A DNA stretch of 64,000 nt from Sphingobacterium corticibacterium (GTDB taxonomy: Bacteria > Bacteroidota > Bacteroidia > Sphingobacteriales > Sphingobacteriaceae), in contig NZ_SGIT01000001.1 in assembly GCF_004208525.1 (NCBI RefSeq), forward strand, positions 1,550,001 through 1,614,000, written 5' to 3'. Both the position numbers and the translations under genes were made by a program. Positions within the stretch are counted from its first letter, which is position 1; each line of letters starts with the position of its first letter. Under the pieces are notes generated by a model that searched no databases, had not been told where the DNA came from, and saw nothing but the letters and a program-made list of their open reading frames with translations. Below are positions 19,084 to 28,166 of the stretch, piece after piece.

Positions 19084-19587
19084 TCAATCCAGTAAAGCTT
19101 CACGCAATGCTTGTCGGGATCCATAGAAGTTAAGACTACCCTCGTAAACAATATTCCATTCATTATTAATTCCCTCGACCTCCTCGTCTTCTTTCGCATT
19201 GTTTACCTGTCTAACCATAACGCACCAAAGAAATCGCTCTTTGAGATAAGAGAGTGAATGCGATTGCGTTTCGCTCCATATACCACCGCTGTTCATCCAC
19301 ACATAACTTAAATTATTACCGACCACAGATGTCATCTCTTTTTCAAAATCGCCTTCTTCGAAATCTTGATTATCTTCATCATAGAATAATCTTTTGGCCT
19401 TGCCATTCTCGATACGGAGAACGAGATAGTTTGTACTTTCTTCGTTTTGAACATTTTTCAATGAGCCGGCCCAATAGCCATCATAAGAACCTAAGTTTGC
19501 TACAAATTGTGCATCTACTTCTACAATGCCGACAAAAAGCGCGACAAACGCTATTACAGCGATCCGGATGTTGTGTTTTAGTTTCAT
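19084..19587 (-). CDS. Uncharacterised secreted protein
   Basis: This 167-residue protein has a signal peptide (residues about 1-26, ending VDAQF), so it is probably periplasmic or secreted. The mature part contains aromatic and acidic beta-strand-like segments (GYWAGSLKNVQ, RLFYDEDNQDFEEGDFE). I recognise no family. It stands alone in front of the FAD/Fe-S gene with a gap of about 137 bases. Confidence 0.65.
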   Translation of the reverse strand: MKLKHNIRIAVIAFVALFVGIVEVDAQFVANLGSYDGYWAGSLKNVQNEESTNYLVLRIENGKAKRLFYDEDNQDFEEGDFEKEMTSVVGNNLSYVWMNSGGIWSETQSHSLSYLKERFLWCVMVRQVNNAKEDEEVEGINNEWNIVYEGSLNFYGSRQALREALLD

Positions 19588-19774
19588 TTTTGGATTTTTT
19601 TAATATTTTTTTTGTATTTATCTTTATTACAATATGCTAAAGTTAATTATGTAGCACTATTTCTCAAATACCCATTAATGGGTATTTTTCACCAATGTAA
19701 TTCAGATAAAATGAGCAATACGAAAGGTGCAAACCACGATCGTCACCATTCTAATAAAACATAGATTTTCATAA

Positions 19775-19844
19775 AAATATTCTAAATATAAAATATTTAA
19801 CAGAATTATATTCATAAATAGATATAATATTTTGAATATAATTC
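19775..19844. promoter_or_regulatory. Inverted-repeat operator region of the Lrp/AsnC gene
   Basis: GAATTATATTC (19803-19813) and GAATATAATTC (19834-19844) are perfect reverse complements of each other. Each is also nearly self-palindromic (GAAT-N3-ATTC). Their starts are 31 bases apart, about three helical turns. A further inverted repeat, AAATATT-N10-AATATTT, lies at 19775-19798. The promoter-proximal copy overlaps the -33 element. This layout fits autoregulation by the Lrp-type protein encoded downstream, but binding is inferred. Confidence 0.55.
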
Positions 19845-19861
19845 TTTTACCCGTATCTTTG
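19831..19861 (+). promoter_or_regulatory. Promoter of the Lrp/AsnC gene
   Basis: TTTG (19831-19834), 19 bases, then TATCTTTG (19854-19861) is a full match to the Bacteroidota consensus. The ATG is at 19869, only seven bases beyond the -7 box, so the mRNA would be leaderless or nearly so. Confidence 0.65.
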
Positions 19862-19868
19862 CAGTAAG

Positions 19869-20348
19869 ATGGAAAAATTAGAATTTAGCTTAGATCAAAT
19901 TGATTATCAGATACTGCGCATCATGCAGGAAAATGCACGCACGAACAATGCAGATATTGCAAGGGAGTTGGGCATGGCACCTTCTGCCATTTTAGAGCGA
20001 GTTAAGAAATTGGAACAGAAGCAGGTTATCTTACAATACAATGCGAAAATTAATCCAGATGCGCTCGATCAGAAGCTGCTATCCTTTATTTTCATCAAGG
20101 CGCAGGATCCGATAGGAACGCAAAAAGTAGGATTACTCTTAGCGAAGATTCCCGAGGTACAAGAAGTACACGATATCGCCGGTGATGATGGTTATTTGAT
20201 TAAAGTACGGACTAACGACGCTGCTGGATTAGTAGACCTCATGCGGAATGCATTAGGAAAAATACAAGAAATCATTTCCACGCGTACTACTATCGTTTTA
20301 GAAACCGTAAAAGAAGAACAAAAACTCGTTATTCCAACAGAAGATTAA
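19869..20348 (+). CDS. Lrp/AsnC family transcriptional regulator
   Basis: This 159-residue protein has an N-terminal winged helix (LDQIDYQILRIMQENARTNNADIARELGMAPSAILERV, about residues 8-48) and a C-terminal RAM ligand-binding domain that includes VQEVHDIAGDDGYLIKVR. Lrp/AsnC proteins form octamer-like assemblies, bind an amino acid and control amino-acid transport or metabolism. It is followed after 7 bases by an EamA-type exporter, which suggests that it regulates export of an amino acid or similar metabolite. Confidence 0.93.
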   Translation: MEKLEFSLDQIDYQILRIMQENARTNNADIARELGMAPSAILERVKKLEQKQVILQYNAKINPDALDQKLLSFIFIKAQDPIGTQKVGLLLAKIPEVQEVHDIAGDDGYLIKVRTNDAAGLVDLMRNALGKIQEIISTRTTIVLETVKEEQKLVIPTED

Positions 20349-20355
20349 TACGGAT

Positions 20356-21471
20356 ATGACAAAAGGAAATCAAAATATGCCAGCCACAAGCAGCATTATC
20401 TTTGCATACCTTGTAGTATACATCGTGTGGGGCTCTACTTTTTTCTTTATAGAAAAAGCATTACATAGTTTCAGTCCGTTTGTTCTGGGTTCTATCCGGT
20501 TCATCTTAGCAGGCTCCATCCTAATGGGATATTGTTATGTAAAAGGATATAAGCTTTTCGCAAAAACGGCTGTTAAGGATGCACTCTTTGTGGGATTTTT
20601 ACTGCTATTTATCGACATGGCTGCCGTTATCTGGTCAGAACAGTATATATCGAGTGGTATCGTCAGCATTATTGCCGCAGCAACAGCGATATGGTTTGTT
20701 GTACTTGATAAACCAAAATGGAAAGAGAACTTTTCGAGCTTACCCACGGTATTAGGGTTAATTTTCGGCTTTTTAGGCGTTTTTATGTTGTTTGCCGAAC
20801 AGCTTTTTGTACAGGCAGATCCTTCGGGAGATAAAAGCATCAAAATCACAGCCATGTTTGTTTTGGTCTGCGGAACAATCGCGTGGACGATAGGCTCTTT
20901 GATATCTAAATACAGTAAAGAAAAAAGAAACCAACAGATGCAGGAGCGTGGAGAAGAAGATATACACGTCATGGTAAAAACAGCCTGGCAGATGGTCTGT
21001 GCGGGTATCGCCTTTACCGTGGTTGCTACTGTGAATGGTGAATACGCCCGCTTTCAGATACGTGATGTATTGCCGGAAGACTGGGGAGCTATCCTATATC
21101 TCGCAACTATGGGTTCTATTTTAGCATTCGGCAGCTATATATGGTTGCTCCAGTATCGCCCCACTACCGAAGTTAGTACACATGCATATATTAACCCTAT
21201 CGTAGCTTTAGCATTAGCTCATTATTTCACCGACCATCGTGTGAGTTCGTTACAGATCATAGGCTTAGTTGTTGTACTGGGCAGTGTTCTATTAATGAAT
21301 TGGAACCTTTACAAAAACAACAAAAAATCCAAAGTTTATAAACGTGCTAAGCGAATAAAAAAATTGCGGGAGTTAGCACCGCATAGCAGTATCCCAAGGA
21401 TTATGGCATTATCTAATTTCAATCAAAGACACGAAAAGAAAAAAGAAACGATAGCTAATCAGCATGAATAA
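20356..21471 (+). CDS. EamA/DMT family transporter
   Basis: This 371-residue inner-membrane protein has about ten hydrophobic segments in two EamA repeats (the first around VVYIVWGSTFFFIEKAL). A charged loop sits between the repeats (about 190-215, KYSKEKRNQQMQERGEED), and a basic cytoplasmic tail follows the last segment, making it longer than most family members. DMT transporters of this type export amino acids or other small metabolites. It probably forms an operon with the Lrp-type regulator. Confidence 0.88.
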   Translation: MTKGNQNMPATSSIIFAYLVVYIVWGSTFFFIEKALHSFSPFVLGSIRFILAGSILMGYCYVKGYKLFAKTAVKDALFVGFLLLFIDMAAVIWSEQYISSGIVSIIAAATAIWFVVLDKPKWKENFSSLPTVLGLIFGFLGVFMLFAEQLFVQADPSGDKSIKITAMFVLVCGTIAWTIGSLISKYSKEKRNQQMQERGEEDIHVMVKTAWQMVCAGIAFTVVATVNGEYARFQIRDVLPEDWGAILYLATMGSILAFGSYIWLLQYRPTTEVSTHAYINPIVALALAHYFTDHRVSSLQIIGLVVVLGSVLLMNWNLYKNNKKSKVYKRAKRIKKLRELAPHSSIPRIMALSNFNQRHEKKKETIANQHE

Positions 21472-21629
21472 AAAAATGTTCTTCTACACTGTAGCATTTT
21501 CTTTCTGTATCCCGTATAATTTCTAAAACATATCGAGTAAACGAAACTTGCATAAGCTACTACTTCGCGAAGAGGATCGTAAATAAGCATATAAGAGTTC
21601 ATTACCATATGGAAAAATGATTTAATACG

Positions 21630-22382
21630 ATGAAAAAGTTATCACTACAATCTTGTTTTTTATTATTTATCACTGTCCTTACCTTCAGCAGCTGTTTGAA
21701 AGATAACGATGAAGGTCCGTTGAACAACATGCCTGCGGCAGGCCTTATGTATTTCGTAAATAGCTATGCAGGGGCAGAGTCGGGTTTATTATATCGTCTC
21801 GACGGGAATATTATTGGTAACCCGCTCGATGGCAGTCCAATGGTATTAAAGTACCAAACCTTTTCAGGCGCACAGCTGTTGTATCCAGGAAGCCGTAAAT
21901 TAACGATAACAAACTACAACAACGATCAAACCGTTTTAATCGACACGACCTTAACGATTAAGGTGGACAGCGGCTATACCTCTTTTGTGTATGGTACGAA
22001 TGAGGAGCCTACATTTGCCATGACACAGGATAAAGTCATCGAAAACCTCCGTCAAAACGAATCCGGTATACGTTTTTTAAACCTAGCAGCTGGTGTAGAA
22101 GGTGTGAATTTACTTATTGAAGGTGAAGATGAGCCTCTATACAGCAATAGACCGATAGAAACTGGAGCATCTGTTGTAGCAAACCAAGCTTTCAAAGTAC
22201 AAAAGAGTGGCGTCTATACGTTCAAAGTCACCGATGCAGATGGCAACGAATTAGTAAAGCGGGAATATAAAAAAGACAATGGAACAGGTTTATTGGACCG
22301 TTCTTATTACACCATCATGTTAACAGGCAAACCTGGCGATGAAAAAGCACCATTATACATTGGTGTAGTCGAACACCGTTAA
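21630..22382 (+). CDS. DUF4397 domain-containing lipoprotein
   Basis: This 250-residue lipoprotein (lipobox FSSC, Cys22) has a DUF4397-like beta-sandwich mature part, with the family-typical opening AAGLMYFVNSYAGAESGLLYRLDG and a later FLNLAAGVEGVNLLIEG repeat. DUF4397 proteins are surface or periplasmic Bacteroidota proteins of unknown function. It is a single gene on the plus strand ended by a strong hairpin. Confidence 0.75.
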   Translation: MKKLSLQSCFLLFITVLTFSSCLKDNDEGPLNNMPAAGLMYFVNSYAGAESGLLYRLDGNIIGNPLDGSPMVLKYQTFSGAQLLYPGSRKLTITNYNNDQTVLIDTTLTIKVDSGYTSFVYGTNEEPTFAMTQDKVIENLRQNESGIRFLNLAAGVEGVNLLIEGEDEPLYSNRPIETGASVVANQAFKVQKSGVYTFKVTDADGNELVKREYKKDNGTGLLDRSYYTIMLTGKPGDEKAPLYIGVVEHR

Positions 22383-22395
22383 CCGTCTCTTAGAC

Positions 22396-22440
22396 CTTTC
22401 GGTAGAGATACCTATCTTGTATATCTCTACTGAAAGTTTC
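22396..22440. terminator. Bidirectional hairpin terminator between convergent genes
   Basis: CTTTCGGTAGAGATA (22396-22410) pairs with TATCTCTACTGAAAG (22422-22436) over 15 positions with a single G-T wobble and an 11-base loop. TTTCTTTG follows on the plus strand. The right arm overlaps the last codons of the convergent membrane-protein gene, so that gene's 3' end is part of the hairpin. Confidence 0.7.
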
Positions 22441-23668
22441 TTTGTTTCCATAAAATACCACATACACTGATTACGATAATACCCGAAGCCAATACTAAAA
22501 AATGATTAGTAAATGGCACGTAAACCCGCACGAGCCCACCGATTCCTTGTAGCATCAGCACAAATTCATTAAGCACCACACCAATAGCCAATCCCATCAT
22601 CCACCGGTGCACGATTTTGTTTAAGCGTAGGATATGCATCTGAAAAGCAAAACCTACGATAAAAAGCGAAATAATAACCAGAAGCACTAAATGTAAATAA
22701 GCGATCACAATAGGTCGATAGCCATAAACCAGTTGGCTCAACGATGGTATTACAGATGCCGCCTGCAATAGTATTTTAAGAAAAATAGCGCCCATTACCC
22801 CTATCCAGATAATTTTAGTTGTTGGGTTTATGGCTTGTAAGGCATTTCCTTCTCTAAAGGAAAGAAACACCTGGCGTACAAACCGAAGCCATATACCCAA
22901 TTGCAACAAAACGGTAGCCACTACAATCACATATAGCCAATCGGGGAAGGCCTTCCACCACAAAACGGAAAGGAAATAGGCCGGAATAACACACGAAAAA
23001 AATAACCAAAAAAGTCGTTTGGTGCACGCCACTACACCACTGCTAGCATAAAGCCAATAGAGAAATAAACCTAAACAGACAAATAGAAACCAACCATTGT
23101 ATTGAAAATGGAGATAAAAATATACCGAAGCTAATTGCTTTAGCGGATCCAACTGTTGTGTAGCCATCAGCCGTACCAGTGAAAACGTTCCTAATGACGA
23201 TAAAACCGAAAAGAACAAGGCGGCTTTAAACCAATATTTCACAACCGCGGGAATGGTAGATCGTCCGATATCTCGCCAACCGATTCCTGCAAAAATAAAC
23301 GATATAAATAGCGTTAACGTCGAAAAAATGATTGCATAAAGCCCATATCCCTGCAACGTAAAACAAACAAGCATCCCAAAAGATGCCAACAGATTAGCCG
23401 TAATGATATATTGATAACGCGATGGCAACGGATCATTCGCACGTAAGCGAAATATCGCCATCAACATCAAAACCATTAAAGCATGGGACACCCAACCGGA
23501 AAAAGCAAAGTGTGAATGCGCATGCATAATATACTTTTGATTAACCCAGGCGAGGGGAAAAATAGTTTTTAGGCGCATCAAAAGTCCAAAACCTGCCACA
23601 ATCAACAAATTTAAGACCGCCACAATAAGCCAATGGCGAACGGTATTTTTTTGAATAAAACCTAGCAT
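22427..23668 (-). CDS. Heme-copper oxidase subunit I-like membrane protein (nos-associated)
   Basis: A polytopic membrane protein of about 413 residues and about twelve hydrophobic segments, with a histidine-rich motif IMHAHSHFAFSGWVSH near the start and HFQYNGWFLF later. This resembles the core of heme-copper oxidase/NorB subunit I, but the usual full set of ligands and length is absent, so it may be a heme-binding or NO-related membrane protein. The ATG at 23668 is chosen because it follows the Crp/Fnr stop codon by one base; a GTG-type start at 23692 would overlap it. It sits in an operon with the regulator, facing nosZ. Confidence 0.7.
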   Translation of the reverse strand: MLGFIQKNTVRHWLIVAVLNLLIVAGFGLLMRLKTIFPLAWVNQKYIMHAHSHFAFSGWVSHALMVLMLMAIFRLRANDPLPSRYQYIITANLLASFGMLVCFTLQGYGLYAIIFSTLTLFISFIFAGIGWRDIGRSTIPAVVKYWFKAALFFSVLSSLGTFSLVRLMATQQLDPLKQLASVYFYLHFQYNGWFLFVCLGLFLYWLYASSGVVACTKRLFWLFFSCVIPAYFLSVLWWKAFPDWLYVIVVATVLLQLGIWLRFVRQVFLSFREGNALQAINPTTKIIWIGVMGAIFLKILLQAASVIPSLSQLVYGYRPIVIAYLHLVLLVIISLFIVGFAFQMHILRLNKIVHRWMMGLAIGVVLNEFVLMLQGIGGLVRVYVPFTNHFLVLASGIIVISVCGILWKQRNFQ

Positions 23669-23669
23669 A

Positions 23670-24290
23670 TTACGAAATCCCTCCAATACCATCTGCGGGT
23701 ATAAACACTTTCCCTCTAACGATGCTCACACGTTCGTTACGTTCCATATTTTTGATCGCCCTTATAATAGTTTCCACCCGTAGACCGGTCATGTTTGCCA
23801 ATTGTTGCCGTGTCAACATCAAACGGTTACAATCCTGGCAAATCAATTTCTTTTCCTGGTTCAGATATTGAATCAGGGAGGTAATGATATCCTCCGGACA
23901 ATTTCGACTAACAATGTCTGTCAACATGAACTTGAAACGCAGATCGCTTGCCATTGATCTGGTAAAATCAAAATGAATGGCCGGATGTTCTTCCAATAAT
24001 TGCTTAAACGTATCCACTCGCAACCGCAATAAGGTACAGGCTATATCAGAAATAGCGCTCGCCGCATATACGCCATCGTCAAAAAAAGGCAACTCTCCAA
24101 AAATATCACCGGGTTCAACAATCTTATGGAGCACTTCTCGGCCATCGTCCATGAGGTTACACCATCTGATACGCCCCTCCACCAATTGGTAATAATAAGT
24201 TGCAACGCCACCTTCATTAAAAATAATCTCTCCAGGCTCGGTTTTCCGATAAGCTGCTCCGTTTTTCAAAAGTAAATCGACAGGAATCAT
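23670..24290 (-). CDS. Crp/Fnr family transcriptional regulator
   Basis: This 206-residue protein has a cyclic-nucleotide-binding-type beta-barrel (GEIIFNEGGVATYYYQLVEG, EPGDIFGELPFFDDG) and a C-terminal winged helix (LTRQQLANMTGLRVETIIRAIK). It carries five or more cysteines, including a CQDC pair just before the DNA-binding helix. It lacks the N-terminal cysteine cluster of E. coli FNR. It is divergent from the nos genes and most likely switches them on under low oxygen or NO, which is inference from position. Confidence 0.9.
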   Translation of the reverse strand: MIPVDLLLKNGAAYRKTEPGEIIFNEGGVATYYYQLVEGRIRWCNLMDDGREVLHKIVEPGDIFGELPFFDDGVYAASAISDIACTLLRLRVDTFKQLLEEHPAIHFDFTRSMASDLRFKFMLTDIVSRNCPEDIITSLIQYLNQEKKLICQDCNRLMLTRQQLANMTGLRVETIIRAIKNMERNERVSIVRGKVFIPADGIGGIS

Positions 24291-24558
24291 AAGTCGCTAT
24301 TATATAGATTACTTGTTTACAAATTAAATGCTTCTCTCCCATAAAACAACTGATGGAAGTCATTCCAAGAAGTGACAAGAATCAATTAAACACCTAATCC
24401 ATTAATAAACAACAACTTAACCTTTACAAAACCAGATTCAATTGCCTATACCAACCACTTTATGACTAAACGCATAAAATGCACCTTGTATCCTGCGGTA
24501 GATTTGTAAAACAAATACAAAAAGAAATATTTAAAGGGTAACTAACGAGAGAAATACG
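24291..24558. promoter_or_regulatory. Divergent control region between the Crp/Fnr gene and the nos genes
   Basis: This 268-bp AT-rich region should hold both promoters. A -7 match TAGATTTG lies at 24499-24506 towards cytochrome c/nosZ, but I find no good -33 TTG at the normal spacing, as expected for an activator-dependent promoter. TTTGT-N3-ACAAA (24503-24515) overlaps it, and TTGT-TT-ACAA occurs near 24313-24322. A classical TTGAT-N4-ATCAA Fnr box is not visible. Confidence 0.4.
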
Positions 24559-25035
24559 ATGAAAAAATTAATGACGCTTTGCATGATTGGCATATTGCTA
24601 TATGCCTGTACTTCAAACAGTAACAACGATCAACAAACTAAACGTTCCTTCCCGGAAGAAAAAACCAAAACGTCTGACGCAAGCACATATGACCCTAAGC
24701 GTGGCGAAGGAAAATTTGATGCTGTGGAGGTGGGAGACCAGCTAGATGTGGCTATGGCCAAAGAAGGCAAAACTATTGCCGACGTAAAGTGTGCCAGTTG
24801 CCATAAATATACAGAGGAGCGTTTGGTAGGGCCAGGATGGGCCGGTGTTTCTGAAAAACATAAGCCCGAATGGATCATGAACTTCATTACAAACCCGGAT
24901 CCGATGATTGATAAAGATCCAGAATTACAGGCGCAATTAGAATTGTGTTTAGTGCGCATGCCTAACCAAAATCTAAGCGAGACCGAAGCTCGAAGTATTT
25001 TAGAATTCATGCGTCAAAACGATGGTGTAAAATAA
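24559..25035 (+). CDS. c-type cytochrome lipoprotein (nos cluster)
   Basis: This 158-residue protein has a lipoprotein signal (LLYAC, Cys17), a charged linker and a monoheme cytochrome c domain with CASCH at residues 78-82 and a later RMPNQNLS segment offering the axial Met. It is probably anchored in the outer leaflet of the inner membrane or in the periplasm and passes electrons to NosZ. Clade II nos clusters commonly encode such a cytochrome directly before nosZ, as here (44 bases). Confidence 0.87.
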   Translation: MKKLMTLCMIGILLYACTSNSNNDQQTKRSFPEEKTKTSDASTYDPKRGEGKFDAVEVGDQLDVAMAKEGKTIADVKCASCHKYTEERLVGPGWAGVSEKHKPEWIMNFITNPDPMIDKDPELQAQLELCLVRMPNQNLSETEARSILEFMRQNDGVK

Positions 25036-25079
25036 TTCAAAAGGAATTAATTAATTGTTAGCACAAAATATATAAAACA

Positions 25080-27062
25080 ATGAGACTAAAACAGTATCTA
25101 GTATTAAGCCTTGCTGCAGCGACAATGGCCACCTCCTTTCAAGCTTGTCGGCCTAAAGGAGCCAGCAATGCCGTCACGGGCGATGCAGCACAGCGGACGT
25201 ATATTCCACCTGGGCAGTATGATGAATTTTATAACTTTGCTTCGGGAGGATTCAGCGGACAGATGAGTGTATACGGATTGCCTAGCGGTCGTTTATTTCG
25301 CGTTATTCCTGTCTTTTCTGTAGATCCAGAAAAAGGCTGGGGATTCAGCGAAGAAACTAAACCTATGCTGCAAACCTCTCATGGCTTCGTTCCGTGGGAT
25401 GACCTACACCATATCGAAGCATCTTTTACAGATGGTATGCCCGATGGTAAATGGATGTTTGCCAATTCCAACAATACCCCACGCTTGGCCAGAATTAACC
25501 TACAGACTTTCCGCACTGACGAAATCATTGAGATTCCCAACACCGGCGGAAACCACTGTTCACCGTTCACCACCGAGAATTCAGAGTACGTTATCGCTGC
25601 GACGCGGTTCAGTGTTCCTCCCGATGGGCCGGAGAGCGATGTGCCCATCGAGTCCTATAAGGAAAACTTTAAAGGGCATATTAGCTTCGTCAGTGTGGAC
25701 AAAGAGAGTGGCGAGTTTGACATTGCCTTTCAGCTAAAAACGCCCGGTTTAAATTTTGACCTTTCGGGTGCTGGTAAGGGTGTGTCCAACGGCTGGTTGT
25801 TCCTAAGTTGCTACAACTCCGAACAAGCTCATAGTTTACTGGAGGTTAATGCTTCTCAAAATGATAAAGATTTCATCTTGGCTATTAACTGGAAAAAAGC
25901 CGAAGAATATTTTAAAGCCGGAAGGGGTACAAAACAAACTAATGTACGTTATGCCCATAACAAATGGGATGAGCACACCCATTCGGCTACGCACGAAATG
26001 AAAACGGAGGTTACGGTTCTTGATATTGCAGATTTTGAAGACTTGGCTTATTTGATCCCTTGTCCTAAATCACCTCATGGTGCAGACGTAAGTCCTACAG
26101 GTGAATATATTGTCGCTAGTGGTAAACTTGCTGCTTTAATTCCTGTATTCAGTTTTGAGAAATTACAAAACGCGATTAACAATAAAGATTTTGAAAACGA
26201 GGCATACGTCGGCATCCCTGTTGTAAAATATGAATCAGCCCTACACGGTGAGGTACAGAAGCCAGGCTTGGGGCCGTTGCATACAGAGTTTGATGAGAAA
26301 GGAAATGCTTACACGTCATTTTTCGTTTCTTCGGAAATTGTAAAATGGAACATCGAAACGCTAGAGGTTTTGGACAGGCAACCTACTTATTATTCTGTTG
26401 GGCATTTGATGGTAGCCGGTGGCAATGCAAAGAAACCATACGGCAAATATTTGGTTGCTTACAACAAAATTACGAAAGACCGCTTCTTACCTACGGGTCC
26501 GGAACTCTGTCATAGTGCACAGTTGTTTGATATCAGTGGCGATAAAATGGAATTGTTGCTTGACTTCCCGACTATCGGAGAGCCACACTACGCACAAGCA
26601 TTACCTGCCGATTTATTGATGGAGAAATCTTTGCAGATATACGATATCAATGCAAACAAACACCCCTACAAAACAAATGGTGAAGCAGAAGCAAAAGTGA
26701 TACGCGAAGGTAATATTGTACGGGTTTACATGACCACGATACGCTCACACATTACACCAGACGTTATTGAAGGCATCCAATTAGGAGACGAAGTTTACTT
26801 CCATGTCACAAACTTGGAACAGGATTGGGATATGCCTCACGGTTTCGCTATTAAAGGCGCAAATAATTCGGAACTTCTGGTTATGCCCGGCGAGACGACT
26901 ACATTAAAATGGGTTCCTGACCGTGTGGGTATCTTCCCGTTCTATTGCACGGATTTCTGTTCGGCTTTACACCAGGAAATGTCTGGTTATGTAAGGGTCT
27001 CCGCAAAAGGAAGTAGTGTTCCTATTAAATACTATACCGGCGAAAGTAAACCTACGACGTAA
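25080..27062 (+). CDS. nosZ: Sec-dependent (clade II) nitrous oxide reductase
   Basis: This 660-residue multicopper enzyme reduces N2O to N2. It has a Sec/lipoprotein-like signal (ATSFQAC) rather than a twin-arginine signal, the mark of clade II. The beta-propeller carries CuZ histidine motifs GGNHCSPF, DEHTHSATHE, SPHGADVSP, GPLHTEF and GEPHYAQ. The C-terminal cupredoxin domain has the CuA site DMPHGF and FYCTDFCSALHQEMSGY. Every expected ligand segment is visible, so the enzyme looks functional. It needs the NosDFYL maturation proteins encoded downstream. Confidence 0.97.
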   Translation: MRLKQYLVLSLAAATMATSFQACRPKGASNAVTGDAAQRTYIPPGQYDEFYNFASGGFSGQMSVYGLPSGRLFRVIPVFSVDPEKGWGFSEETKPMLQTSHGFVPWDDLHHIEASFTDGMPDGKWMFANSNNTPRLARINLQTFRTDEIIEIPNTGGNHCSPFTTENSEYVIAATRFSVPPDGPESDVPIESYKENFKGHISFVSVDKESGEFDIAFQLKTPGLNFDLSGAGKGVSNGWLFLSCYNSEQAHSLLEVNASQNDKDFILAINWKKAEEYFKAGRGTKQTNVRYAHNKWDEHTHSATHEMKTEVTVLDIADFEDLAYLIPCPKSPHGADVSPTGEYIVASGKLAALIPVFSFEKLQNAINNKDFENEAYVGIPVVKYESALHGEVQKPGLGPLHTEFDEKGNAYTSFFVSSEIVKWNIETLEVLDRQPTYYSVGHLMVAGGNAKKPYGKYLVAYNKITKDRFLPTGPELCHSAQLFDISGDKMELLLDFPTIGEPHYAQALPADLLMEKSLQIYDINANKHPYKTNGEAEAKVIREGNIVRVYMTTIRSHITPDVIEGIQLGDEVYFHVTNLEQDWDMPHGFAIKGANNSELLVMPGETTTLKWVPDRVGIFPFYCTDFCSALHQEMSGYVRVSAKGSSVPIKYYTGESKPTT

Positions 27063-27082
27063 CTATCTAACTTATATACAAC

Positions 27083-27703
27083 GTGAAAAATTCAACACCT
27101 ATAACATCCGCAAACCGCATCATACTCCTGGTATGCAGTCTTGCATTAGTTGCAGTTATCTTCCTCCCTATTTGGCGTATAGAGCTGGATGCAGCACAAT
27201 ATCCGGAAGGGCTGGAATTACAGATATACAGCAATAAGCTAGCCGGTAATGTGGAAATTATTAACGGGTTGAATCACTACATCGGCATGAAAACGCTTCA
27301 TGCCGATGATTTCATCGAATTTACCGTCCTCCCCTATATCATTGGTTTCTTTGCATTCAGTTTCTTAATAGTTACGATAAGCGGTAAAAGAAAATGGGTA
27401 TATGTATTATTTGCGGCCTTCCTGTTATTTGGGATTGTAGCTATGGTCGACTTTTATAGATGGTTATACAATTACGGCCATGATCTCGACCCTAACGCAC
27501 CTATTATCGTTCCCGGCATGGCCTATCAGCCTCCGCTTATCGGCTTTAAGCAATTGCTCAACTTTGGCGCATTCTCCATTCCAGATATAGGAGGATGGAT
27601 CTTTATCGGCGTCGGCATGTTGCTGGCGTATTGCACTGGACGAGAAATATGGTTAGCGAAAGAAACAACACAGTCTTCGAAAATTTCTAAAAATAACGCA
27701 TAG
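27083..27703 (+). CDS. Nos-cluster membrane protein of unknown function
   Basis: This 206-residue inner-membrane protein has about four or five hydrophobic segments (around residues 13-32, 90-106, 112-132 and 170-190). A similar uncharacterised membrane gene sits between nosZ and nosL in many Bacteroidota clade II clusters. Its last codon is followed directly by the nosL ATG, which shows tight coupling. A role in copper handling or electron delivery to NosZ is only inferred. Confidence 0.75.
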   Translation: MKNSTPITSANRIILLVCSLALVAVIFLPIWRIELDAAQYPEGLELQIYSNKLAGNVEIINGLNHYIGMKTLHADDFIEFTVLPYIIGFFAFSFLIVTISGKRKWVYVLFAAFLLFGIVAMVDFYRWLYNYGHDLDPNAPIIVPGMAYQPPLIGFKQLLNFGAFSIPDIGGWIFIGVGMLLAYCTGREIWLAKETTQSSKISKNNA

Positions 27704-28156
27704 ATGAAAACAAAATACTTCTTTTTCAACATATTCGCGCTGCTCGCATTTTGTGTTCTGATAGGTACGCAAGCCTGCACAAGCAACGCCGGCCCGCAAC
27801 CTATTCAATATGGAAAAGACCAATGCGTATATTGCAAGATGACCATCAGTGACGCCCGATTTGGCACACAGCTGGTTACCAAGAAAGGACGCGCCTATAA
27901 TTTTGACGACGTGCAATGTATGATTGCCTATGTCGAAGATGGAGATATAAACCGGGAGGATATTGCGGCCTTCTATCTGCCAGATTTCAACACCAGCGAG
28001 CTTAAACCTGCAGAAGAAATGTTTTATCTGAAAAGTGAAGACTTGAAAAGCCCTATGCGAGGTGATATTGCCGCATTTGTCCGTAAAAGTGATATGGAAG
28101 AGACATTAAATGAGGTTGGCGGTACGCCACTCACATGGGATGATCTTTGGGAATAA
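27704..28156 (+). CDS. nosL: NosL copper chaperone lipoprotein
   Basis: This 150-residue lipoprotein (lipobox GTQAC) has the NosL signature DQCVYCKMTISDARFGTQLV and GRAYNFDDVQCMIAYV. NosL binds Cu(I) and, with NosDFY, delivers copper for assembly of the CuZ centre of NosZ. The start codon abuts the preceding stop with no gap. Confidence 0.93.
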   Translation: MKTKYFFFNIFALLAFCVLIGTQACTSNAGPQPIQYGKDQCVYCKMTISDARFGTQLVTKKGRAYNFDDVQCMIAYVEDGDINREDIAAFYLPDFNTSELKPAEEMFYLKSEDLKSPMRGDIAAFVRKSDMEETLNEVGGTPLTWDDLWE

Positions 28157-28166
28157 AAATATTTCG

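Noticed and set aside
22427..23668. A catalytic NO reductase (NorB)
   Set aside because: The histidine motif is suggestive, but the protein is shorter and the full ligand set of NorB is not visible, so only an oxidase-like label is given.
24291..24558. Classical Fnr box TTGAT-N4-ATCAA before the nos genes
   Set aside because: Only partial half-sites are present; no full palindrome with the correct spacing was found.
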